From assembly GCA_963082975.1 (NCBI GenBank), contig OY720348.1:18839146-18903145 (forward strand): a stretch of DNA of 64,000 bases, read 5' to 3'. Position 1 is the first letter of the stretch. The number at the start of each line of letters is the position of its first letter. The DNA comes from Labia minor (taxonomy: Eukaryota > Arthropoda > Insecta > Dermaptera > Spongiphoridae). The translations under genes and the position numbers were made by a program. The notes beneath the pieces were generated by a model. It saw only the letters and a program-made list of their open reading frames with translations. It searched no databases and had not been told where the DNA came from. Of the stretch, positions 1 through 11,306 are shown piece by piece.

Positions 1-908
1 ATGGTTTTAATTATCTCTAATAATCTTTATATGTATATATATTATATTTTTTATGATAATTTTTAATACGATGAGTGGAGCTGATATATCAAACAGAATT
101 ACTTTATTTGGCTACTCACTCTTAATTCCTCTTCTATTTAATTTCAGTCGTTCTATTTTTAAAAAAATGAATTTCTAATGATAGGTTGCTTCAAATATTG
201 GCTCTTCCTCTTTTTGTAAGTTTAATTGCAAAGTTGAACAATTTTTTTATCGCAAATGGATCTCTTACCTACAAATCAATTAATGTTTTTTCTAGCTGAA
301 ATGTTTCACATATAAAATTAATTATTTTCATAACGGATACGCTTCTTAATGATTACCTTTGATATATTTTATATTATATATTTATATAACTTATCCATGA
401 AAGCGAATCAATTTCTCGGGATCCTTTCATAATTTTATTTCAATTGTATAATTGTACAATGAAATAAATAGATAGGAAAAACTAATTTGGCTTGATGTTT
501 TCAATCATAGTGGGAAACACATGAAATTAAATTCAAATTCTTAAAAAAAATATATAATTTATTAGGAGAATTTTCATCTAGTACATCTGTTGATCTCTAG
601 TTTCTGAAACACTGGTCTAGACGTCTACAGTTTGATCTAATACTAGATCTCCAAATTAATTAATCATTTTATTTATTTATATTATGATTCAAAAATAATT
701 GAAATCATTGTGGAATGACGAAGATTGTTAAACGAGGAATTACATAAACCTTATATATGCATCCCCAATCATATAATCGGAATGTTTTTATTAAGGGGGG
801 GTCACTTTGTGAAAAATTAAGATTAGAAAGGACATGGTGAATCTCAGGGGTGAAAATGCTTTTACTTCATAAAATATTGAAAATCATGTTTTTACACGGT
901 TTTAAAGA
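1..908. other. AT-rich DNA, nothing recognised
   Basis: No open frame with domain character, no clear terminal inverted repeats and no RNA-like fold was seen. It ends at the first copy of the 8-bp target repeat that flanks the first hAT MITE pair. Confidence 0.5.
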
Positions 909-916
909 TCTATACC

Positions 917-1159
917 TAACGTGACCATTTATTTTTTTCCTAAAAACGGGACATTTTTTAATTTTCGGTAATAGTTTGGGGAGGCTATGAAGAAAACGTA
1001 TATTTTTCATTATTTCTGTTTATTATAATGAAAATAACTGGAAAAATATAGTAACTAATATAACAATAACTTATAATATATAATAATAAATTTAAATTAA
1101 AGGACAAGCTACCTGAAAACGAGACTGTCCCGTTTAAAACGGGACGTATGGTCACTTTA
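917..1159. mobile_element. hAT-type MITE (first of a same-site pair)
   Basis: A 243-bp element with imperfect terminal inverted repeats, TAACGTGACCAT on the left and ATGGTCACTTTA on the right. Near each end is a subterminal run resembling ACGGGAC. It is flanked by the 8-bp direct repeat TCTATACC at 909-916 and 1160-1167. The 8-bp duplication is what hAT transposases make. It has no coding capacity of its own, and a short frame read across it on the minus strand has no protein-like features. Confidence 0.75.
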
Positions 1160-1167
1160 TCTATACC

Positions 1168-1377
1168 AGAGGTGGGGAACCTGTGGCCTCCGCGAGTTTT
1201 GTAGAATTTTGTAGTATTATATTTTATTTTTTCTATATAATGCAATAAATTGATAAACCTATAGAAAAACTATAATAATTTCACAAGTCACTTTCTTAGG
1301 TCAATCAGCTTATGCGGCTTCTTATGGCTTCCTAATTTAAATGTGTAAAAAGGTAAAAAGGTTCCCCACCTCTCTCG
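1168..1377. mobile_element. hAT-type MITE (second of a same-site pair)
   Basis: A 210-bp element opening with AGAGGTGGGGAACCT and closing with AGGTTCCCCACCTCT followed by CTCG, so the inverted repeat is good but the outer edge is ragged. It lies between the second and third copies of TCTATACC (1160-1167 and 1378-1385). It shares no body sequence with its neighbour at 917-1159, so this is a second, independent element using the same 8-bp target. Confidence 0.75.
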
Positions 1378-1385
1378 TCTATACC

Positions 1386-2916
1386 GTTTCTTATAAATAC
1401 AAGTTTCATAATAGGCATAAAGACTCTCAGTCACGCGTTATAAAGGAATGAATTTTGCATTTGATAATTTATATTAATTTGTGTATCAAACTTTCTTTTT
1501 TGTCCCCTGAATAAAATTAATTATGGACTAAAATCATTTTTCCCCCTGATCCTTCATATATTTAAAATTTATTTAGGTTTTAATTTAAGATATCTTATTT
1601 TGATTTGATATTTTTTTAATTTTTTTTTTTTTTAATTGTTTCCTGTTAGTTTTTTTCATTTGTATTTAACTATTCATTAATTATTTTTTTTATTAATAAC
1701 TATATTATATATAACTTTTTTTTATTTTTAAAGTATTTTGTAAAATTACCTTTAATAAAATATTCCGTATTTCTCAGCCTGTGCTACTTAGAGGTCATAT
1801 TTCGGAAAAATAAATTTAAAAAAAACAACTTAATTTTTCAGTTCAAACTGAAAATATTAATTCTAAAAATGAATATTAGACAATATCAATCCTTCCAATC
1901 TAATATTTATGAAAATTTCTATTAAAATTTTATATATTTATATTATTAATATTAGTTTTCGAATGTGAATCGTCTTTAGCAATATTATTACGTTTCATCT
2001 ATATTTATTAGTTCAAAATTTTAAATAAAATAAATAAATATGAATTTTAATGAATTTTGGCATGGTAAATACGGTATATTTTATTATATAAAAAAATTGT
2101 AAAATTAACGTTTTTTTAATATCTTGTAACAAATACTTGTACAATTTAACAATCATTATAAAGCCAAAAATAATATTTGTAGATTCATAAATTAGAAGTC
2201 TCGTTTAAATTATAAATATAATATTAAACTCCTATATCCTATTCTCAAAGAATATCATGTTGTAATATAATGTGTTGTTTATATAATATATCTATATACA
2301 AATTTTGTAAATTATATAACAATTTTTCTTAATTTTCTGTATTTTTGAATTATTCTAAGATTGAATAAAATCATAAATTTTGTCTAAATCCAAATAAAGA
2401 TGATATATGATTGTATAATAAATCCATGTTACTGGATAAATTTTTGGTTTTTGAAAATATAAAATTTTTTTCTAAAACTGGATCTTTCATTGTTAATATT
2501 TAAAAACTAAAAAAAATTTATTTTATTCAAAGCAATCAATATTCTTTCTACTTTCACACATTTTCTAAATTTTGACTTCAAAATATCATTTTGAGAAATT
2601 GGTCCGACTATGACAATAAATAAATGCTAATGTTGAAATTGTATATTTAACAGAGACATTGTTCGGAGATATGACAGATTATTCTTATAGAAGTAGTTTT
2701 TATAATATTTAATCGAAATTGTTTGATCGGATAAAGAAAAAAATTCTTACAAGTGTAAATACACTATAATTTTTAACAAAATTAAACCCACTTTGGGCTA
2801 TAATGATTTTTTTTTTAAATAAATCTTACTTTAGATTTTATAACTACTCATTAACACGTTCCGATTAAGAATCTCTGAAAATAATGAAAATTTTTGTAAC
2901 AAGATCTGAAATTATA
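1386..2916. other. AT-rich intergenic DNA, nothing recognised
   Basis: Very AT-rich with long A and T runs. No coding or repeat structure could be supported. Confidence 0.5.
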
Positions 2917-2924
2917 ATCTAAAC

Positions 2925-3266
2925 CAGTGTTTCTCAACCTTTTTGGACCAAACGCCCCCTTTGTAAGATCCGCATCTTAATTCGCCCCCCTATAAATTTT
3001 TATAGATAAAAATTGCATGTTAATCCCTAATATAAGGTAGGTGATACTTAGAGCCATATTGAAAAATCGAGTTTCAGAACCAGATTGCAAAATCATCTGA
3101 CCTTTTTTAGAACCATATTGAAAAAAAGAGGAAATGTTTAAAAAGCCTGTTCGCAAAATCATCTTACCTTTTTTTTAAAAAGTTGAAAATGATTTCGCCC
3201 CCCAAAATCGTATAGTCAAATAATCGCCCCCTTTGAGATGTCGATCGCCCATGTTGAGAATCACTG
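2925..3266. mobile_element. hAT MITE A with perfect 8-bp duplication
   Basis: A 342-bp element starting CAGTGTTTCTCAACC and ending GTTGAGAATCACTG (inverted match with one mismatch). It is flanked by ATCTAAAC at 2917-2924 and 3267-3274. The CAGTG start, the 8-bp duplication and the small non-coding body are typical of hAT MITEs. It contains a block reading GTGATACTTAGAGCCATATT that also occurs in a truncated relative near 18953. Confidence 0.85.
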
Positions 3267-3274
3267 ATCTAAAC

Positions 3275-3835
3275 CATAGGTTCCCAAAGTGGTCTATTTG
3301 CACCCCCGGGGTCCATGAAATGAAAATGAGGACCTACGGAGGTCTAGGGCAGGGATGTCCAACACGCGGCCCACTCAAAGTTTTGATGCGACCCACTATC
3401 GACTCATTTTGGAGTTAAATTTTAAAGAATTCACAGTCCGGCAAGCGACCTATAACTTCGAGGCTATAAAAAAAAGGCTGCAACATTCAAAAACAAAAAA
3501 CCACCTCTATCCCCAAAAATCTCCATAAGTTTTGAGACATTCACTAGCTAGGCTTAACATATTCTGGTAATTTTGCGGCCCAGTTAAATATTTAAGTTTG
3601 CGATGTGGCCCATTAAATTAAAAGGTTGGACATCCCTGGTCTAGGGGGTCCACGTGTTTCCCGACATGGCTTTTGTCACATTTTTTGATTTTTCACCAAT
3701 ACGTCTACAAAAAAAAAAAAAAAAAAAAAAAACCGGTAAATCGTTTATAAAAGATCAAAATCAATTTAGGGGGTCTACCCAAAACCGAAAAACATGCCAA
3801 GGGGTCCACGACAAAAAAAAGTTTGGGAACCTATG
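3275..3835. mobile_element. hAT MITE B, same target as A, split by MITE C
   Basis: Starts CATAGGTTCCCAAA and ends TTTGGGAACCTATG, a perfect inverted repeat. It begins immediately after the second ATCTAAAC copy and is followed by a third copy at 3836-3843, so MITE A and MITE B occupy the same target octamer. It is interrupted by MITE C; without C and its duplicated target it would be about 264 bp. The internal run of A at 3710-3732 is low-complexity. Confidence 0.85.
3350..3638. mobile_element. hAT MITE C nested in MITE B
   Basis: A 289-bp element beginning CAGGGATGTCCAA and ending TTGGACATCCCTG, a perfect inverted repeat, with the octamer GTCTAGGG duplicated at 3342-3349 and 3639-3646. The duplication lies inside MITE B, so C is the youngest of the three elements here. 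Confidence 0.9.
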
Positions 3836-3841
3836 ATCTAA

Positions 3842-4220
3842 ACAAAGAAAAAAAAATATTTAATTTTATTCATTTTAATTTAAATTTTCTAAAATACTCC
3901 AATTTTTATTTTAATTTATTTTGATATTAAAATTATTTATGTCATTTGTATATATGTAATTGTTTTAATAACTTCTGTTATAGGTATTTTTATTCGTTTA
4001 AATTTTTAAATCACATTGTCACTACTTTTTAACTAATTAGATAATTAATAATGAATGTAAAATTGAACATAATATTTTAATTATTCTTTAAATATTTTTT
4101 TTTAACAAATTCAATATAAATAAACAAGGAAAAAAATATTTAATTTTATTCATTTTAATTTAAATTTTCTAAAATTCCCCAATTTTTATTTTCATTTATT
4201 TTGATATTAAAATTATTCAA
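3842..4220. repeat. Direct repeat of about 98 bp, two copies
   Basis: The stretch 3842-3939 recurs at 4124-4220 with few differences; both open AAACAA and run through TTTAATTTTATTCATTTTAA to AAAATTATT. The spacing is about 280 bp. Origin unknown. Confidence 0.7.
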
Positions 4221-5347
4221 TATAATAGTTATGAATTATGAAAATTATGAAATAAATTATATTAATTTTCTAAATAATAAATTCATAATATTTTCAGGAG
4301 CATGTAGCATATCACATTGAATCCACAGGTTAAGAAACGTTGGGAGTCACTTGCACGGGATCAGGGTTTTTGCTTATGGGCAAACTCGTTGAGATCAACG
4401 GACACTGAAGTTTAACAAATTTTAAGTGGTAATTCAAATGAAATTGGATAAAAATACCTTTTCTAATTATTTATCGGATATTATTTCATTCACTGAAATA
4501 TGTAAGCTTCAAATTGTTATATATCTTAATAAAACATAACGAAAAATCAAAGAATATTTTATTGAGAGGAATTTTTTCCCAATTTGAATACAAGTTTTAT
4601 ATAAATTGTAATAATTTTCCTTAATGTGCAGTTTTACTTGATTGAATATAAATATATCTAAATGTTGCAAATAATAAAATAAAATATTTGGTATTATTAT
4701 TCTTTATTATTGACGTTTAGAGTATTTCGAATTATTTTTATTTTAAAAAGTATTATCAATTCTTAAAAGTATATATATTCAATATAATAAACTTTAAATT
4801 AAATAAAAATGACTATAAATTTTTTTTTTAATTATTATTTAAAAAATAATTTCTTATTTATTATATAAAATAAAACTAAAAAAAAAAAATAATTAAAAAA
4901 ATGAAATCACGTCATTTTGCTTCACTAATTTCTGTTTAAATAATAATTATAGTTCAAATATACTTTTTGAGTTTATCTAGGAGAATTTAAAATATTATAT
5001 ACAAAGATTAATGCGTTTAAATTTGATTTTAAATACTATTTAGAATTGCCAATCAAGTATAAACCATAATGAAGCTATTATTAAGTTTAAAAATACTCAA
5101 AGTCAGTAGAAAATTTCCGTTTTGTATTTTTTTTTTTACAAGTATAAAATGTGATTTTCGTATTAAAAAAATATAGATTAATAAAATAATTATAAGCTTA
5201 CAAAGAGTATTATTATTTACTAAAATAAAAGGGAATAAAGGGTTTTGGAAGAGAAATCTTAAAATGAGTGTTCACCGACCATCTTGTTATAATCAAGTCC
5301 ATTTTTTATACCACTTTAATACAATAATATTCTTTTGTATTGGAAAG
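4221..5347. other. AT-rich intergenic DNA
   Basis: Nothing coding was recognised. The block around 4310-4420 is less AT-rich than its surroundings but shows no frame or repeat that I can name. The end of this stretch holds the likely 3' flank of oaf. Confidence 0.45.
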
Positions 5348-5353
5348 TTTATT
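5348..5353 (-). terminator. oaf: Probable poly(A) signal of oaf
   Basis: On the minus strand this reads AATAAA, about 29 bases past the oaf stop codon. That would give a short 3' UTR. The signal is seen; its use is inferred. Confidence 0.45.
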
Positions 5354-5381
5354 CATGTTCTTGATTTAAAGTGGATCAATG

Positions 5382-7403
5382 TCATTCATCCCAAAGGCAA
5401 AGCTGTTTTTGAGGTACGTAATAAGAGAAATGTGTGCACTTTTTGCATGTTTTAATCCCACACCGATAAGCAGCAGCTGCGGTTGCTGCAGCTGCAGCCG
5501 CCGCAGATCCAGATGCTTTCGGATCTGTTTTCATTTCTGGTTTGCCTTTACAATATTTAAGGCCACACGGAAACCATCCAATACACGTTTCAAGATGGCA
5601 AGTACAGGGATGCCAAAGATCCACCGTCTCAAGACATCGACGCGGAGCTTGCGGAGTTGGGGTCACAGCAGCTAATATATTATTTAGTGAACCACCTTAA
5701 AAAGAAATAAACATGTATTTAAAGAAAAAGATTGAAGTAAAGGTAATTACTCATTTTCGTGGATTTGGATAATACTTTATTAGTGGGTTCCTTTTGCAAT
5801 TCCAAATAAACTTTTCTTATTAAATTTTTCTCGGCATCTTATAGATTTCGAGATAAAAATTATTAAAATTTGAAAAAAATCCATTGATTTTCTATTTAGC
5901 TAGTTTGGCTACCAGATGACGCACTAATTTTCGGTTTGGATTTATGAAAATTAAAAAATTAAATAATTTTCCTATATCCAAACCGAACTTTATAAAAACC
6001 GAAAATTAGTGAATTAGTCAATAAAACATTACTTAATGGCACATTTCGACGTTCATAACCAGCTAATCTGTTAAACTTAAAAAATCTTTATTTTAATAAT
6101 TTTTATCTCGAAAACTAGAAGTTGCCGGGAAAAATTTGATAAGAAAAGTTTATTTAGAATTGCAAAAGGAACCCACTGGTACAGTATTATCCAAATCCAC
6201 GAAAATGAGTTTACCTGAATAATTACCGAAGTAAATAATGTAACGAAATTAAAATATAGATTATTGAATGTCATTATTTTCATTTGTTTAAAAAATAAGA
6301 ATCCAGAGAAGACATTATTTACCTTGATGTGCTGCCCAAAGGGCTAAATCTGAATCTCTTGCGTATGTAGCAGTAGATGCTTCAGCACAGAGTAATGCGA
6401 CATGTGCTGAAATGCCAGCACTTTTAGTAAGATCAACACTTAAATTAAGAGAAACATTAGAGCGTCCACGATCTTCCTCAGGAACTCTTATGGTTCCAGG
6501 ATTTTTCTGAAATTTTTTTTATTTTTGTTTTATTAGTATAAAATAGAATACATATAATGAAAAATTTATTTGTATATTATATATTAAAAAATGAATGTGT
6601 CCATATAATTCAATTCACATTATCTAGTAAATGTAAGAAAAAAATAGAAATATAATAAAATTAGTAGTATTTTCTAATTATACTATTAATTTGATTAAAA
6701 TTGATTAAGTATAAAACCATATTGATTATTCATTGAATATATAAATTAAAAAAATGTAATTTTTGAGATTTAAATTACATAAAGTAACTATTATTCAAGT
6801 TATACAAGGATAATTTTATTGCTAATAATATTAATATACTTAAAATTATTCGTAAGTGCCAATAGTTATAAAAAATTAACTTAATTAAAATAAAATAAAG
6901 AAGAAAATTAATTACCTGTCTAAGTTTGGCCATGGCATCTGATGAAATAAAATCATTTTTATGGAAATGAGAAACAAAGCACATAACTTGATATTGACTC
7001 TGACCGCGTTCTTCTTCTCCAAGAACTAAAGCTTTTAATATTTGTACTTCATTCCGAAAGTCAAGTAATTGTGTTATTAATGTTCCATCAGAACGTTGAA
7101 ATTCTAAAGTAACAGCGTCGTCGAGAACATTCGCGGAGATGGATTCTTGTAAAACGTCGCCTCCCTTTAATCACAACCAAAATAAATGTTAAAATGTTTA
7201 AATTGTTAAAAATTATAGATTTAATAAAAATAATCAATTAAATGAAATCAAAGAGTATTAAATAGATTTTCATAATAGACAAATATATTCTTTACCTGAT
7301 TTTTCACATTAATTAAAAGTTCAGTATGGGAAATTTTAAAAAAAGAAAAGGAACACACTATTATTGAGTAAAATATGTTCACGTTTAAAGAATTAAACCG
7401 CAT
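5382..7403 (-). CDS. oaf: Out at first (OAF) homologue, secreted protein
   Basis: Four exons on the minus strand: 7403-7296, 7164-6916, 6506-6323 and 5671-5382. All junctions are GT/AG and join in frame to 276 aa. The start ATG gives a hydrophobic N-terminus (IFYSIIVCSFSFFKI), a likely signal peptide. The conserved OAF core follows at about residues 37-180, with stretches such as EVQILKALVLGEEERGQSQY, DAMAKLRQKNPGTIRVPEED and LCAEA. The cysteine-rich tail at about 188-276 includes CTCHLETCIGWFPCGLKYC and CGIKTCKK and ends LCLWDE, the usual OAF C-terminus. Family knowledge: Drosophila oaf encodes a secreted or extracellular developmental protein, and the molecular function is poorly defined. 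An alanine tract (A7-T-A4) precedes YRCGIKTC and looks lineage-specific. Intron 3 holds a foldback MITE. Identification is by remembered family sequence; confidence is high because the match spans all four exons. Confidence 0.95.
5741..6218. mobile_element. Foldback MITE, copy 1 (inside oaf intron 3)
   Basis: A near-palindrome: the left side runs CTCATTTTCGTGGATTTGG through GTGGGTTCC, and the right side returns as GGAACCCACTGG to CCAAATCCACGAAAATGAG. The arms are about 200 bp with a short centre carrying CCAAACCGAA. Related copies lie at 36260-36759 and 62140-62815. It has no coding sequence. The exact edges and target duplication could not be fixed. Confidence 0.75.
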
Positions 7404-8119
7404 GATATTTTCCCTTTAGAATAATATCCAATCAACTGTCAACTAAACATTTCACAAGAGCACTTATTTACTTTTGATTCTATCTAGATAAATCCCTACA
7501 TTTAAATCGAGATAAGATTTAAATAATTTATAATTTAAACATAAAGATGAATCAATTAAAACTTTATAAAACCATTTGTAGAAGTGTAAAACATTTGCGT
7601 TCAGCTTTCAACTCGAATAATTCAGTTTAATTTCAAGGACGAACATATTATGAAAATATTAATAGAGATGAAAATAAATAGAAAAATCAACTCAAATAAT
7701 TATTAAAATATACTTGACAGATATATTTTCAAAATCATATCTGTCTATCTGTTCTATATCTATACATTTATTTTTATATTTATATATATATATCTTCTGC
7801 CATCTCTAATTATATATATATATTATATATATATATAATAAGTAAAGATGGTAACGATAAATTGGTTCATTGATATACCAACTTAACATTTAAAAGAAAA
7901 CAATTATTATATATAAATTTATAAATTAAAAATAAGAAAAACATTTATTTTCTTATTAACTGCAGAATAGTTTATTTGTAATAATTAAAAATTCAAACTA
8001 AATCTATATATATATTTTTGTTTTTTATATGTATTTTAATTAATCTGTAAAAGTTTTAATTCAGAAGTTATTAAGATTTAACTAATGCACATATCCTTTA
8101 TCTTTTAAATATATATATA
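7404..8119. other. oaf upstream DNA, no defined promoter element
   Basis: AT-rich 5' flank of oaf. It includes a (TA)n stretch at about 7777-7840. No TATA box or initiator could be assigned with confidence. Confidence 0.4.
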
Positions 8120-8868
8120 CAGTGGCGAACCTAGAACTTTTGCCGCCCGGGGCGATCTCCAGTTTGCCGCCCTTTTTATTATAAGTCAATCAAATAGTGG
8201 TTTTTATAAATTAATACACATAAATAAATTATTAAGTAATTTAATCAATATTAATTAATACACAGAGTAAATTTTTTACACATATTTGTATGCACTCGTA
8301 AACATATTAATATAATATTTACTCTTCTAGCTTTCATACTAGAAAAATCGTGTATAATGCTCTCAAAATTTATATTTATATTTTTTCCGCCGGCCCTGCT
8401 TTTCAAAAGAAAAATCGATGATTTAAAAAAATATTGGTATATCACTTCAAAGTAACCATATAAACTTTTCAAAAGAAATGACATTTATAAACTGATATCA
8501 AAAAATTTTAGTTAGGAAAAATTGCTGAACAAAATCGTAAAGATGCGTTTACGAATTCAACGAATTTTAATGAATACAATAAAATATAATTATTATCCTG
8601 TTCTTGGAATTAGAATTCAAAATTTGCACTAAAATGCATTTATTTACACCGAGGAATAATATTCGAAATCATATAGTTAATCATAATTTATATAAATAAA
8701 ATAGTAAACTTATAATAATCATAATAATCATTTATTATTCAAGAAAGAAAAAAAATAAATAAGAAATGAATAAGTTGCTTTTTACAACTATAACTAAAAA
8801 ATGCCGCCCCAAGCTAAGTGCCGCCCGGTGCGGACCGCACCCACCGCACCCCCCTAGGTACGCCACTG
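8120..8868. mobile_element. hAT MITE (GCGGC family), copy 1
   Basis: 749 bp with ends CAGTGGCGAACCTAG and CTAGGTACGCCACTG. It carries GC-rich subterminal blocks with repeated GCCGCC/GGCGGC, unlike the AT-rich middle. It is flanked by TATATATA on both sides; that fits an 8-bp duplication but is weak evidence in a (TA)n tract. Copy 2 at 15509-16134 is its inverted relative and has a clear duplication. No transposase is present. Confidence 0.85.
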
Positions 8869-9592
8869 TATATATATATATATATATAATATATATATGT
8901 TAGTTATCTGTTCAGAACTTGGCGGTCTTAGCCTGTCGCAGAAAGCATTTTCAAGCAGCAATCGCTTTGTAGCAGCTCTAACATACCAGTACTCACCAGT
9001 ACTGTTTAATACGGGTGGCCAGACAGAAAGCAAAAAATGCTTGCTGCTTTTTGTCTTAACTGCCTAGTGCTGCCACAAACGCTTGCTCATTGAAATTCTG
9101 CGTAGCTATAAGCGGCTATAAGCTAGTACTTTCTACTGTCCGAGTGTTAAAAAATATTTTTTTGAATAATAAAATGTTTTTAAAATTATTAAAATATAAC
9201 TAAATATTATAAAAAATTTGATGAAAATCAGAAAGATCTCAGAAAGTCTCAAATATATGTGTATATTTATATAATAACTAATATATATGCCATAATATAA
9301 TAATATATATACTATTTATGGAAAAAGCTCAAAAAACATTTATTTGGTTTTCATGTTTTTTTATTATTTAGAAAAAATTTAAGGAAAATAAAATCCAACC
9401 CGAGGAAAATCAATTTTGCTTATATATAGTTTGATATTAAAGCTGGAACTAAAATTATTTATTTTTTTGACGTTGTTAGTTTTACCTGTCATTTATATTG
9501 AGCACTTTTCTATGTTCAAACCTGTCATATGCAAATATTAAACATTTCAATTTTGAATTTGTGTTTTTTTATTAATTGATTTTTCTTATAAT
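8869..9592. other. Intergenic DNA between oaf and the TBRG1-like gene
   Basis: A (TA)n run at 8869-8898 is followed by a less AT-rich block at 8925-9140 that I do not recognise. The rest is AT-rich. The two genes diverge across this 2.2-kb interval, most of which is the MITE at 8120-8868. Confidence 0.4.
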
Positions 9593-11306
9593 ATGTCACC
9601 TAATATTAGAAAAAAATATAAATATAAATATTATAAATTAAGAAAACATATTAAAGATTTTGTTTATGTGAGTATTTATTTTTTTATTATATTTTTTTTT
9701 TTATTTAATACACTATTAATTTTACAGATTAATGCAGCACTTTGTGATCAAGTTGCTCATATCCAGGAAAGAATATTAGTTGTTAAGGAAGAAAGAAAGT
9801 ATTTATTAAAAAAATTATTTGCTTACCAGCAATCTTCAGGTATAATTATTTTTTAAATTGAAACCTAGTAAAGGGGAACCTCGAGGATGATGATTTAGTT
9901 GTCTGATAAAAAATAGATAATTGAATATTTAAAAATGTTTTATTTGAATTGTGTTTTAATATTACAATCACTTGCACTTGTTTCTGTTTCATTGCAGCAT
10001 TGAAATTGAATTGAGTGCATGTTGTTGTAATATCAAATCTGTAAATAAAATTATATTTATATACATTGATTAAAAACAGTTTTAAATACTAAATTATCAA
10101 TTTTTTATTAGCTTAATACTTCATTCTGAAGGTATATAAGGTTTCAATTAATTAAGTCATTGATTTCATACTTTTTTTAAACTAATAATTTGTTTTTAGT
10201 TAAAGAACGAAATTCAATACAAAAGCCTCAAAACGTATATATAAATAATATAGAAAATGGAATGTATAAAAAAGTTAATTTAAAAAAAAGGAATCCTCAA
10301 ATTAATGGTATTTTATTTCAATTAAATATAGTTTTTATTTCTTGAAAGAATTTATTTTGAAATTAAGGTTAAATTTAATATTATTTTCTCTTTAAGATAA
10401 ACAAAGAAATAAAAAAATACCTATTACAAATATAATTAAACCCAAAAAGTTTTTACCTTCAATACCATTAGATGGTAATGGTAAGCCAATTTTTCCAATT
10501 GTTATCGGAGATTTGACTGTTCATAGTTTAGGAGAGGTTAGTTAATAGTTTTAGCTTTTTTTTCTAAAAATATTCAGGCATATAGTTATTCTATTATATT
10601 TCTTTATTTTCAGGTAATATCAGATAGACTCTCTTTCCATTCTGAAGAATATATTTATCCAGTCGGATTTTGTACAACTAGGGTATATGGAAGTAATAAA
10701 GATCCTGAAAAAAAATGTTTATATACATGTAAAATTTTAGATTCTGGTCATGCTCCAAGGTTAGATATTTGCTTTACCAAATCGAATCACCATAATATTC
10801 ATTTTCTTTTCCCCTTAGTTTTGAAATTTCAGCAAACAATGATCTTTCATCACACTTTGTTGCATCCAATGCCTCAGATTGTCATTCAATATTATTACGA
10901 AATATAAACAAAACCTTAGGAATGGATGTTGTACCTACTTTGGGTCGTGGACCTGAATTTTTCGGATTCGCTCAACCAATTATTCAAAATCTTATTCAAA
11001 ATATTCAAGCGAGTAGAAAATGTATAAATTATAAATGGAACAAATTTGAGGTAATTATAAATGAAAATAATTTTTTTTTAAAAAAATTTTTCAAATATTT
11101 CTATTTTTCAGGTAGAAAATCTGTCATTAGAAGAAACTGATTCAACTTTAAATTTTGAAGCATTACAACGCAGTATTACTTTAAGCACATCCCGTATTGT
11201 TCCTGCTATTAATGAAAACTTGCCTGCTAAATTACTTAGTAGTCCTGTTTCAAGATCATCTCTTTCCCATAATTCAGCAACTCTTCGTGATCTTCTCATG
11301 GCTTAA
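9593..11306 (+). CDS. TBRG1-like nuclear protein with FYRN and FYRC domains
   Basis: Seven exons: 9593-9667, 9728-9839, 10200-10307, 10397-10536, 10614-10759, 10819-11050 and 11112-11306. All introns are GT/AG and phases are consistent, giving 335 aa. The N-terminus is basic (RKKYKYKYYKLRKHIK) and leads into a predicted coiled-coil-like stretch QERILVVKEERKYLLKKLF. The FYRN region at about 149-190 reads FHSEEYIYPVGFCTTRVY then KKCLYTCKIL. The FYRC region at about 193-267 includes SFEIS, HFVASNASDCHSILL, FFGFAQPIIQNLIQ and KCINYKW. This pair and the lead-in IPLDGNGKPIFPIVIGDLTV match transforming growth factor beta regulator 1 (TBRG1/NIAM), which in mammals acts in the nucleus in growth control through p53 and ARF. 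The role here is inferred. Human TBRG1 is somewhat longer (about 411 aa). The frame of the first exon begins at the only ATG just upstream of the basic stretch. Confidence 0.92.
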
